Source: Dimargaris cristalligena (taxonomy: Eukaryota > Kickxellomycota > Dimargaritomycetes > Dimargaritales > Dimargaritaceae). From it: a stretch of 64,000 bases of DNA. The stretch is taken from contig JANBQC010000032.1 in assembly GCA_027576995.1 (NCBI GenBank), forward strand, positions 1 through 64,000. The letters run 5' to 3'. Shown here one piece after another: positions 21,779 through 32,449 of the stretch; position 1 is the first letter of the stretch, and each line of letters opens with the position of its first letter. The notes below the pieces were generated by a model that searched no databases, had not been told where the DNA came from, and was given only the letters and a program-made list of their open reading frames with translations. A program made the position numbers and the translations under genes.

Positions 21779-22997
21779 TTATTTGTTGAGCAGGATACCG
21801 TCATACTTCTGCTTGAACCATTCGGTCGTCTCGCCCTTGGTGATCTTGTGCGAGCGGCCGATTCTGCCCACATTTCTCTTACGGCGGGCCACACGGAAAC
21901 CGGGGCGGCCCATGCAAACGTAGAAGTCCATACCGTAGATACCGATGGTGGGGTCGTACTTGATACCCAAATCGATGTGTTCCTGGATACCGAAACCGAA
22001 GTTACCGGTGGCGGAGAAATTGCGAGTCTTGAGTTCGTATTCCTTGACCTTCAGACCACGCTCCAGAATCTCCTCGGCCTTGGGGCCACGGACGGTGCAG
22101 TGGACGGCAATCTTTTCGTTACGGCGGATACCGAACGAACGCACAGTGTAGCGGGCCTTGGAGAACACGGGGGTTTGACCGGTCAGCTGTTCCAGCACCT
22201 TGGCGGCACGAGTGAGACGATCGCCAGATTCACCCACACAGATGTTGAGCACCAGCTTCTCAATGCGCAGCTCGCGCATGGGGTTTTCCAGCTTCGACTT
22301 GGCCTGAGTATCCGTCTATCCAAGAGGGGGTACGAGGACAATAAACGTGGAGGGCAATAAGTATATTTGAAAGTAGATTAGTTAAGAGATTCCTAAAAGA
22401 GCGGTTAAACATGCATGTTCAAGTCAGGGAAAGAAAACCGGACCATTGATGCTCACAGCAAATGACGCTATCTGGCAACCATCGACCTCGCAAAACCGTC
22501 CCTAAGAATCCTCGCAGGGAAGTCCGTATTCGCACAAGCAGCTACCGGGGGAGGCACATCGACAGCTAAGTATTAACACGACATCCAGGCAGTCGCACAG
22601 CGATTATCCACATCACCCATCCATCCATCCACCCACCAGTTCGACGACCCCAGACAGAGAGTATACAAAACGGGACATATCCTACGGACGACAACCGGAT
22701 AGCACAGGAGTAGTACTAGTACTGGACTATCCCTCGAGGAATCTGGATTGGCTCAATAAAAGGAATGGCCGGTCGGACGGATGGATGGATCATTCGGTGG
22801 ACCAAACGTGCTTTGAGAATCCGAGGGATGACGATGGATTGGCCGAATGGAGGATAGTGGGTTGGTCGAATGGAGGATAGTGGGTTGGTCGAATGGAGGA
22901 TAGTGGGTTGGTCGGTTGCTGTTCGCATCATCGATGGCTGGACGGACGGTGGGGCGGTAACGAACTAACGGGGGTTGAGGTGGCGGCGACATACCAT
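21779..22997 (-). CDS. RPL11: Ribosomal protein uL5 (RPL11)
   Basis: Exon 2 (22303-21779) encodes 174 residues of nearly canonical RPL11, with [60 protein letters not shown] and [16 protein letters not shown]11 sits at the central protuberance of the 60S subunit near 5S rRNA. Residues before MRELR (AKSKLENP) are in frame up to acceptor CAG at 22304-22306, so the first internal ATG is not the start. Upstream, AAAAATG at 22997-22995 is followed at once by a GTATGT donor. A one-codon first exon plus a 691 bp intron gives 175 residues, the usual family length. That split after the ATG is inferred from phase and length. The intron holds a 23 bp minisatellite. Confidence 0.95.
22838..22916 (+). repeat. 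23 bp minisatellite in the RPL11 intron
   Basis: There are three tandem copies (22838-22860, 22861-22883, 22884-22906) of a 23 bp unit, GTTGGTCGAATGGAGGATAG plus TGG, and a partial fourth. Copies two and three are identical; the first differs at its start. It lies inside the proposed 691 bp RPL11 intron. Confidence 0.9.
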
Positions 22998-23719
22998 TTT
23001 TCCTAAGTTCCGATACGCGCGAGTTTGTACAAAGCGAAATGGAGAGAGGGAGTTCCACCAAGGGCTCGGTCGTGATGATTGTTTAATACATTGACTTGGG
23101 CTCTTTTCCTTCCCCCTTCTGGCAATGTGAACACCAACTCGCTCTGCCCACTTACAAGCACCCAGAGCGGAAAAGGGGAGGGGGAAGCAGCCACTATAAT
23201 TAGGTGGAGGAGGGGAGAGATTGGGCCACGTGACCTGATCCTGTGATCAAAGCACTGCAAAAGGCCCTCCCTGTGCGTCTGGTACCATGCTGCTACAGTA
23301 GGTGGAAAGCCCCACTTCAGAGTGCTCATACTACATAATAATACATTACTACCAAACTTTCAGTTTAGACCATAGCAATAGTTCCTTATGATGAACCGCC
23401 AGTGAAATTTCCCGTAGACATTAACGAATAATATATCATTATAGCCAGTCAAACAAAGAAAATATCAGTAGATAGCAAGTTTCCAAAAAATTACAGCGCC
23501 GTGCACGAAGCAAGGCAATAAAGAACCAGAAAATATAACTAATACTTCCGCAGGTGTAATAATATAATAATATCTCAATTTACTCGTTGCCATCCACAAT
23601 ATGGTATATCAGTAGGGCTTTGCGATGACCATTACTTCTGCTAATGTTTTTTGGGGGGTGTATCACCCGATACTAAAATATTTTATAAGTACGTCAAATC
23701 AATAGATTAGTCATGGTAG
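22998..23719. other. Intergenic, RPL11 upstream region to tRNA-Glu
   Basis: This includes the RPL11 promoter side (minus strand). The 23003-23329 minus frame is not supported. AT-rich sequence precedes the tRNA gene. No further gene was found. Confidence 0.4.
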
Positions 23720-23791
23720 TCCGATATGGTCCAATGGTTAGGATTTCGCGCTTTCACCGCGACGGCCGGGGTTCGATTCCCCGTATCGGAG
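23720..23791 (+). tRNA. tRNA-Glu, anticodon UUC
   Basis: This is a 72 nt cloverleaf. The acceptor arms TCCGATA and TATCGGA pair perfectly. The anticodon stem TCGCG (23746-23750) pairs with CGCGA (23758-23762) around the loop CTTTCAC, giving anticodon TTC at 23753-23755. The T arm is GGGG-TTCGATT-CCCC, containing the B box GGTTCGATTCC. There is no intron. CCA is not encoded, as is usual for eukaryotes. Confidence 0.97.
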
Positions 23792-23796
23792 ATTTA

Positions 23797-23802
23797 TTTT
23801 TT
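23797..23802 (+). terminator. Pol III terminator T-run after tRNA-Glu
   Basis: Six consecutive T residues start five bases after the tRNA discriminator base. This is the standard RNA polymerase III stop signal. Confidence 0.85.
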
Positions 23803-23803
23803 C

Positions 23804-24283
23804 CCGGACAATCCATCTAACAGTCGTCAGCTATTCCGTTACCTCTTTTGAAGGCGAGCTACCGCTGGCTCAAAATGACCGAGTACATGGTGTTGGAAAT
23901 GAAACTGTTTGCGAAGGAGGCATTCTTTAATCGAGAAGTGAATTTTTAAAGCGCTTAATCAAGAATTGTAGGTTACCCGGAATACGACGAAAAGCGCCAA
24001 TGGATACATGTGTGGCCTCCTCACTACAAGTGCGCATGAACAATAACCACACCATAATCCAGCTTGTATATCCATTATGCATCTTAGCAGCCAACCGCAG
24101 CTTACGCTTAGCTAGGCTTGTTTATTTCGTACTTACGGCCAAGACCTGGAGGGATTTTTACACCCTATTCTTTCCCAGGTCTTTTCACATTCCAACGCCT
24201 TATTGCCCCCCATTCGCTCTCCCCGCCTATTTCCATTTACTTATTAGTTTTTTTTTCTTCATACACAATAATAGTTAACCACC
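23804..24283. other. Upstream region of the Ubc12 gene
   Basis: There is no supported gene; the 92-codon frame at 24000-24278 is unconvincing. The sequence is pyrimidine-rich before the ATG, with context CACCATG. Confidence 0.45.
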
Positions 24284-25024
24284 ATGAATAAACTCTGGGC
24301 CATGAAGAGAGCCGCGGCGGATGCGGAAAAGAAGAAACCCAAAGTGAGTGCGGCCCAAATTCGGGTCCAAAAGGACATTACCGAGCTGAGTCTACCGTCG
24401 ACCATGCGCCTTGACTTCCCCAATCCCGACGACCTGATGCATTTCCAACTCTGCATCACCCCCGACGAGGGCATGTACCAGGGTGGCTGTTTCCGGTTTT
24501 CGTTCGCCATCGACCACAACTATCCCCACGAGGCGCCCAAGGTGCTATGCACGCAACGGATTTACCACCCCAATATCGACCTTGACGGTAAAATTTGTCT
24601 TAATATCCTGCGGGAGGACTGGAAACCGGTGCTGAATTTGGAAGCCATCATGGTGGGGTTGCAGTTTTTATTTTTGGCCCCGAACCCGGACGACCCGCTT
24701 AACAAAGGTAAAAAAATATATAGACATAGCATGTCATAAATCCGTTATAAGGGACCTGCGTTCTGGAATACTGGGGTACGGGACTGGCTTGCTTCGCACT
24801 TTCGTAGATCTAGCAGGCGGGGGTGTCCCCCTCCCTATCTACCAAGGACTCTCGGATTTCGTGACTATTGGACTAATTAGCTTTGGTTTATCGTGTCTAT
24901 TCCGTGTCGAACAGAGGCCGCCCAAGATTTGCGTGCCAACCCAAAGGACTTTGCCAACACTGTAAAAGCGACCATGCGAGGAAGTCGCTACAATAACGTT
25001 ATATACGACAAGGTTTTGTTATAG
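24284..25024 (+). CDS. UBC12: NEDD8-conjugating enzyme E2 (Ubc12/UBE2M)
   Basis: Two exons, 24284-24707 and 24915-25024 (phase 1 junction; donor GTAAAA, acceptor CAG), give 177 residues. It accepts NEDD8/Rub1 from the E1 and passes it to cullins, activating SCF-type ligases. The N-terminal [10 protein letters not shown] extension matches the E1-docking tail of UBE2M (MIKLFSLK-like), and [15 protein letters not shown] follows as in UBE2M. The catalytic segment [20 protein letters not shown] has the HPN motif (95-97) and active-site Cys105. [12 protein letters not shown] is the UBE2M-type continuation. The second exon gives the C-terminal helix. This is clearly Ubc12 and not a ubiquitin or SUMO E2. 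It is convergent with TAF8, with 268 bp between stops. Confidence 0.95.
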
Positions 25025-25292
25025 AACTATTATACACTTCTCCAACGAGGGGTAACTACGGATTTACTACATTATAAAGTGGATTTATGTGGCATGTTAC
25101 TATATAATTGTAAGTATACAATAGAGCTACTACTCGATGCATTCAGGTTTCGGGTGGGATTGATTAATATTAAAAAATGGGTATATCCCATTGGTCATGA
25201 ACGGTTTTACAAAAGCGGAGTAATGGGTAGGGGGTCTAGGCCATTCAGCCAAGTAAGCCAAACCGGCCAACCCCCAATAGAAATGTCCCGGA

Positions 25293-26889
25293 CTAAGATA
25301 GCTTAGTAGCAGAAGGGGTTGTCCGGGCTCGTTTCCAGGGTGTCCGCTGGTAGTTGGCAATCGGGTACACGTTAGCCGCATGGAACCGGGTTTGAGCGGT
25401 GGTGTTCTTGTCCGCTTCCCCCGGCAGGTCACTACTACCAGGCTCCCGTTTGACAGGGACCGGTGGCGCCTCTCGGGGGTTAGTTGAACCCTCCGAGGTG
25501 GTCTTACCCCCGCCCTGTTGATTCGAAATATTCACCATGAAGTTTTTGAGATTCTCCTCGATAATTCGACTCTGCTCGGCTTTCTGCTGACTTAGTTTGT
25601 AACTGTCGAAATGTTTCTCCGGTATTACCTAGTAATGGGTGTTTGAGCAACATGTAATATATATGATTGCATTAGTAAATGATTGAATATACGCTATCGC
25701 CTTACCAAAGGAATGTCCATATGGCCGTTGGGCGGAGGTTGGGCGTAGACCGGTGCGAGTATTCTTACTAGTGGACCAGGGCCCACATGAAGGTGCCCGG
25801 TATAATGGATAGTTGCTACTAAGGAGGGGTTATTCGACCCCGTTTCATAAATATGACACCTACCGGAGTGTGTCTGTACGTATGGTCAGGGGGGAATTTG
25901 GGTGTATTTGATGGTATATAATCCGAATACGGGGGGCGATTCGCTGAGCCATACGCTCCAGGCGGTTTAGATTGAGCTACAGTGGAGGTAGTTATATCGC
26001 CAGCACCTTCACCGGATTCGTCTGGGTTCTCGATAACATTTGGATGCAGTTCATTTGGCCCAAGTAGAGTTTGGACAAGATCCTCGGGCTTGGTATCGAA
26101 GAATTCGGCTTCGTCGGAGGTGTATGGAATGATGGGGGCTAAATAATTTGGTGGAAAATATGGCAAGAGCGTATAATTCAGGGGATTAGCTATGCGTATT
26201 ATTTCGATGTTTTGGCAACAGCCAACTAATTTAGCAATTGACGCCACTCATGGTTAGGTTTGGGGTCCTATAGCAGATACTCCCAACATTCTGCCGGGTG
26301 CGTAATTATCGAGTTAATTGGTGACCCCAGTGAGTCGGTCTCAGAGACGATATTGATACCAAATGTGAATATGGCTATATAATATTACCTTGTTCAGATG
26401 GAAGAGGTTTCTGCTCTAGCCAGGGTGTAATATCCGGTATACTTATATGGCTGTGTGATAAAAGTAAAGCCGCGTCGTTCAGGTTCGGTCGTGTTCGGCC
26501 AGCAATCTCAGCAAAGGTATGGGTATGGATAAGCAGGTTTTCGAAATCTAGAACCAAAAACAAAATATCAGAAAAGGGGAGTAATATGAGTTAGAGAGCG
26601 GTTAACATACGGGCCGAGGCATGGAACCCGCGTCCTTGCTTTTCAGGAGCGGAATACACGGGCGTTAGAGGGAGCATTTTGTACAAAAATAGGGGGATGC
26701 GGGCATTTCGAATAAAAACTTGAACAAGGAGCCTGGGAACGTACATTGTTCTAGAATCTCCACAAGACAGTTAAGGGCAGCTCCCTCCATTTTGGTGAAG
26801 CCTGCCTTTTGGCCGATGGTAACGACGATCCGCTGCAATAGGCGCATGCGATAACGCTCGGCTTCGACGGAAGGCCTTGAAGACGACAT
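25293..26889 (-). CDS. TAF8: TFIID subunit TAF8
   Basis: Four exons, 26889-26745, 26547-26389, 26138-25864 and 25628-25293, have matching phases and give 304 residues (human TAF8 is 310). The N-terminal histone fold runs RMRLLQRIVVTIGQKAGF through ALNCLVEILEQ. Splicing then gives the expected continuation YFENLLIHTHTFAEIAGRTR and PNLNDAALLL. The TAF8 C-terminal motif is present as IPSNTPKFPPDHTYRHTP, followed by EKHFDSYKLSQQKAEQSRII, a typical TAF8 segment. TAF8 pairs with TAF10 and anchors TAF2 in TFIID, helping recruit Pol II to promoters. The tail is Pro/Thr-rich, with PVPVKREPG. The start at 26889 (MSSSRPSVEAERYR) directly precedes the fold. Confidence 0.9.
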
Positions 26890-29800
26890 GGCGGGCCGAC
26901 TCGGAAGTAAATCAGGTGTGAAGGTGGATATCGCTGGGTCGCCGAGGTAGGTTAGGGGAGGAATGAGCGGGGAAGACGTCTAAAGAAGGAAAGGGCTCAG
27001 AAATTGGAAAGAATTACACACGAATAAGACTTTAAAAGACGAAACAGGCTCTGGTTTTCACGTACTTCCAAAAGATTCCCTGGATATGTAGAGTGCAGCT
27101 GGGTAAAAGGTAGGGTGTATTCTCCCTCTCCCCCCTTTTCTTCCCCCACCACCAGGTGCTTCCCTATAGGGCTTAGGCGGGTCTTAACAACCAGGCGGAA
27201 ATATGACAATGGGGTAATATAAAGGGAGGAAATGGGTGGTACCACACCCCATTCATTTCTCCCTCCACCAGTGATTATCTCTTGCATGCCAAACATATTG
27301 ACAATGTTACCCTGTTTATCCACCTCTATTTTTCACCTTGGGCGCTAGCGTATGCCAACAAGCTACTTGACTAGGTGGAGGCTGGTGCCTTTTCCCACCT
27401 CGCAGATATGAGCACTCGGCAAAAGAACATATACCATAAACAGGGTAGCCTTAGTTAAGCTTTTGTGCACAAGGCGGTGCTAAAAAAGCAAAAACGTTGG
27501 CGTAATCGGCCAAATAATATATATGCAAATCAAGCTGATGCATCCGGCAATTAAAGGGATGTGTAATATGGAGTTGCTCGTGATTCATCCTCCATAAGCG
27601 GAGAGTTGATTATTCGGCCATGGGTCTTGGGGACTCCAATATAAATGTAAAGTGAGATCAACTAGTTATCCTTGACAACTAAATCGACTTACAATGGCCA
27701 GCCACGATTTATTAGATTTACCAAATGCATTTTTGTTCAAACGACCCGCGTGATTACTTCTACCCGACCCTATTCTGGCACCAGGGCACCCTTTTTACAT
27801 TTATCTTCCAAGGCACAATAGTGAATCCCCCGCACCAGTGATATTATCCGACTGCCGTCAAGAGTGCACGGCTAACGATGCCCCACTGCCCCCGATTATG
27901 TATACCGTGGCCTCACCATCTGGCTTCATTAAGTCGACTGGTCCTATAAGCGTATTTCTAGCCCACACTCAATGGGAAACGCCAACAGCAATGAGCCTTG
28001 ACTGGTCTTTTACAATATATATTGCTTTGACAGTTAGCCCATACCGTAGGAAAAATTGCGCGCGTTTTTTTCGGAAACGCTGCTACCCACCGATCCAGCC
28101 CAACGACCACTAATTAAGCCGATGGGACTCCTACCATGTCTGTTCCACTGTAACTTTAGTACAGATTATATATACCAAAATGCATTCACTGCAGTGACTG
28201 GTACCATTATGAAATGTATAACCTAGGAAAGCTGACACGAAGTCCTCAGATATTTTAGGATTGGTATCCCATCTATATAGGATACTGTCAGCAATGGGGT
28301 TTTTTTATCACAACAACGCCCGCACCTTCAAGCAGTTGGCTAGTATACTAGGCGCCGTGGCTCGTCTAACGAAGTTGGTAGAGGCTAATTACTCCGGTTT
28401 TTGGACACTTTGGGGATATATAAATTTAGTAAAATCGTGCACCTACAGTCTGTTGGTAATAATGGAAATCCCCGAATAGGTACACCGGTTCACATTACCG
28501 AGCCTACCACCAAAACCAAGAGTGGGCTTACAGACTTGGGACTCAGCAAACTTCACGGGTTTTCATGATTCAAGCAACTTTTTATCGACTCCCCAACCTG
28601 GCCAGACATACTACATCCATTCCTCTTTTAATACAAACACCTCATCCCTACATGACCATTACTATATATTCATATACCTGGAAGTTTATATTATAGGTAC
28701 TCGCTTGTTTTCAATGGTTTTAGCTCCTAAAAGTTAGTTGCCACTGCGTTGCCCAGATTCTTTATATTTTTTAATTCATTGATGCATTCAATTAATGTAT
28801 TAGTGAGACCCTTACCTATAAAATATTTATTAATGAGTGGACTCTTCCATGTCGCTGATTTCTGGAAGAAGAATACTCAGGAACTACTGTGAGTACCATT
28901 AGCCTTTTCTCCGCGGATACTACTTACACGTACGCATTGCCAATAATTCTAACCTCGCACGTGGTCCGTTTGTAGCCAAAACCAACCATAACACCTTGAT
29001 CACTGGAGCAGCTAGATGATGCTAACCTTGTAGCCCACGCTTATCGATGGCATCTTACCCCAATCCAATATGGGTATACCAGCTACGCAGGTGCGTACCA
29101 CCCGGGGTTCGGAAAATCTACGAGGAGTGAGGCCTAAAATACAATGGTATTCTTCACCGAACCCCTCCTCCTCAATATAAATACCATCAGTTGGAAAGGA
29201 ACAGGGGATTTATAGACCATATACCTATTCACGGAGCTGAACAAACCCCAAACCTGGTGGTACACACACGGTGACTACTGGAGTAACTACTGCAACCCCA
29301 GTTCCTGGGCCCACCCTGACATAACCAACGTGGTAGTCTATAGGTACGTCAGTGTAGGAGAAGCGACTAAGGATACTACCCCTTCAATTACATGGGGCGG
29401 GGGGGTGGGTTGCACTTGTAATCTGCCAGGAGCGACAGGGGCTTTCACCAAATAGCCGGATTAAAAAAAAAGGAGTGACATTCACCTAATGAGCAAGTTA
29501 GTGTGGGGCTCCACCCAGCAAGGATAATGGCTTAATAAAAAGACGGAATACTTGAGCAATATCCCCTGGGGTGTCGTAAGTAAGAAACCCACTAACCCTC
29601 AGGGGTTCCCTGGCCCTGGACTAGGCATAAGGACACATATACAGATATTACTCCGCGATAGGTAGGAATTGGTGAGTCCAAAAAGGCGTGTCACCCGCCT
29701 CCTGCGTCACCTCCTTTACCCATCCTTCATTATGCATAGACCACCAGGTACGATGGTGCAGCCAGTAGTGGTAGATGCGGATGGTGTCAAGGGTGCATGA

Positions 29801-30030
29801 GGGATTGTCAGTAACCATTAACTGGACGGCCAAAGCCAGCCATTGTGATCAAAGCCTTGAATGTACCTAGGGGTATATTTTGCTGTAGCGGGGCTAATAA
29901 ATCGTAGTTACACCCAATTGTATTCCAACCTTCAATAAGTCTAGCAGGGACTATTATTGCACCCAAGATCAGGTGAAAGAGGAAATGGTGAGTATAGTCA
30001 GTCGCATTGTCTTGGGCACAATGTAGCATA
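26890..30030. other. Gene-poor stretch
   Basis: About 3.1 kb has no recognisable gene. Frames of 61-108 codons (26997-27323 minus, 27838-28113 plus, 28261-28737 plus) show no known domain, weak starts and no clear intron pattern. No tRNA or tandem array was found. GC is intermediate, unlike the AT-rich transposon island on the left. Confidence 0.35.
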
Positions 30031-30168
30031 TGGGAGTAGTTCAACCAGGCTGTATAACGAAAAATCCATTTGATGAGGCAAATACTACTGGCTGAAAATA
30101 AACATCCCACCGATTTTCCCATACGCATAACAGTTAAAACCCTATACAACCGAGCTGCACTTCACCCA
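30031..30168 (-). mobile_element. 138 bp TA-flanked inverted-repeat element, copy I
   Basis: This 138 bp segment is flanked by TA on both sides and starts TGGG and ends CCCA, with ~29 bp imperfect terminal inverted repeats. It is about 93% identical by eye to the plus-strand copy at 32312-32449, in opposite orientation. It has no coding capacity. A miniature inverted-repeat element with a TA target is the simplest reading. Confidence 0.75.
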
Positions 30169-32311
30169 TATCTATACTTACCATTAGCTAGCAAGCATCA
30201 TTTATACATCTCGTAAACTATACGTATGGCCATGTATGCCACTTATGGATGTTACTCTTCACCTATATCCCCTTCCTCTTTTATCCAGTTGAGATTGTCA
30301 TTGTATCCACCCTGGACATTAGTCACATGCCCCCCAGTTTGGGTGTAACATCATAGGCTCACCTTATTAAATTAGAATGGTAATTCGGAGGATAACTTCC
30401 CACCACTTACACGGCTAGACTAATCTCCATATGTCCGTTTCCTAGGGGGTTAAACCCTCGTATTTAATCATTTTCAATAGGCATTCGCCCCGGCTCTGAA
30501 ACGAACGTTTTTTGTCCGACCAGCAAATCTAAAATTGGTATATAATCGAGATAGGCCAACATACCTCCCTCATACATACACATATATATATGTATATACT
30601 CATCTATTACACACTTTTAACGGGAGGATAGTTATGCGAATCTAATCCTACTTGAAACAGCGATTATAATGAACAAGCCGATAAGGCGAAATCAAGAAGC
30701 CTAGACATCGGAAAGAAATGTCCGGACGAAGCGCCGCTTTAAAATACACTAGGCCTCCCTACTATTACAATATTAGAATAGTCGAATCGTCCGATTCACT
30801 GGATGTACTTGATGAATCGACCACACTCCAGTTGGACTTGCTTATTGGGAGGGGGAAGGGATACTGTCACTAATGGGGAGATGATGCTCCACCACTCATA
30901 GCTCTTTGGGGCTTATGTCGATCGGGTTGACCCGTGATTGACGTCTGGTCGGCTATCCCCCCCTCCTCACATCTACTCTTGTCCATAAAGTGGCCCAACC
31001 GTCTTTCTGCCTCTTTTTTTTTTCCATTAGTACACCACCTACTTATCCAGCTTGTCGATTGATCATGCATTGGGCTATCGGGAACTGGTATATGAAAGTA
31101 GAATTAGTAGTATATTAAGCCTGCGATAGTCCCGGGGGGTGATCGACGATACGCTGTTGTAGAAAATAGAGCATAGCCCTTTGTTGAATGATGGTAGTCG
31201 CTCTTGGTGGCAAATCCATGGGTGGTGAATTGGGAAACCCCGAGTTACCGTATGGGTTTGTATTATAAACCCATTTATCTAACACCCCCAACCTTAAAGA
31301 AAGGGACGCCGATAGACTATAGTATTGCGACTTAAGGACCAACATGGGATAACAATTGCCTGTAGACGGTATACGACCTGTTGTAATTATACGAATCAAG
31401 TACATATGCGATTTATATTCCTATAGGTTGGCTAGCTACTGGCGTAACTCGCCCGCTAATAACTACGGGAGTTTAAGCATACTAAAGATCTGTAGCTATA
31501 TTATCTGTTAATACTGGGGGCCTACAAACTCCTTCCATTTACATTTCCGTAGGTATATTATGTTTGATGTATATATTATTCCACAATAGGCTAACCCGGC
31601 GCTCCCGCTCAATAACACCAACAAAGCAATGCGATGAGAAGTTTTTTCACATCCCAACCAATCCACCCGCCATCCACCACCTATCGGATAATCCCTAGGT
31701 TTGATGAGCCGGCCTATAAATGGTCCACGGACCACATGGGCCATAAATATTTTTCGCCCCTGTGGTCTAATTTTCGTCAGCTGGGGAAAAACAAGGAGAA
31801 AGGAGCGGTGGTGGGTGGTATGGTACCGAAGGAGTCGAGCGACGGGTTTTAGATTGGTATTATTCAGGGGCAGGTTACCTGGTGGACTCTGCCCGAGAAA
31901 CCAAAAACCCAGTTTCGGATAGCTTGGGCGACCCCTACTCGGCAATCTCTCTTGTTAAACCTAACCGAAGGAGGCAAGACATGGCATCGTTCGCAAGGTG
32001 GAGAATGGGTGTGAGGCTACTCATAATTTTACTCACACCGGGTTGCAGTGTTGGAGCAGTAAAGAACCCATAGGCGATGGTGGCTGGGTTACTGATAATA
32101 TCTATCCAACATGATATCCTCGGTTCGTGGGCTATTGATTCCCCACAGCCTCTAGAGGTTGTGAGTATAGAGATCAACGCGTTTACGCGGGTTCGACGTG
32201 TTGGGGTTACACACTTGCGGCGGAGTTTGTATAGGTCTGGTTTGCAAAGGCAACTAGGTAATCCGATTTTTTCTGATTTGGGTAGGGTTACACGAAAAAT
32301 CCGCCATTATA
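30169..32311. other. Sequence between two inverted 138 bp elements
   Basis: These 2.1 kb hold no clear gene. The longest minus frame, 31508-31945 (145 codons), contains a hydrophobic stretch IALLVLLSGSAGLAYCGIIY near its C-terminus that could be a membrane segment, but I recognise no family. No transposase motif was seen, so the two outer repeats do not obviously form one composite transposon. Confidence 0.3.
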
Positions 32312-32449
32312 TGGGTGAAGTGCAGCTTGGTTGTATAAGGTTTTAACCAATATGTGTATGGGAAAATCGGTGGGATGTTTATTTTCAACCAGTCGTATTT
32401 GCCTCATCAAATGGATTTTTCGTTATACAGCCTTGTTGAACTACTCCCA
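32312..32449 (+). mobile_element. 138 bp TA-flanked inverted-repeat element, copy II
   Basis: This is 138 bp between TA dinucleotides (32310-32311 and 32450-32451). The left end TGGGTGAAGTGCAGCTTGG and the reverse complement of the right end, TGGGAGTAGTTCAACAAGG, match at 21 of 29 positions over the full inverted repeat. It shares the core GTATGGGAAAATCGGTGGGA with copy I. Confidence 0.78.

Noticed and set aside
22838..22916. A CRISPR-like array
   Set aside because: The 23 bp units are directly tandem with no spacers, inside a eukaryotic intron.
25700..25815. An extra coding TAF8 exon (APVYAQPPPNGHMDIP)
   Set aside because: It is open in frame, but no acceptor gives the right phase, and skipping it gives the usual TAF8 continuation.
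26611..26660. An extra TAF8 exon (KQGRGFHASA) between exons 1 and 2
   Set aside because: Phase does not fit without an implausibly short intron, and direct joining restores the conserved histone-fold sequence.
30031..32449. A full composite transposon bounded by the two 138 bp copies
   Set aside because: No transposase-like frame was found between them, and a third copy occurs alone at 60.4 kb.
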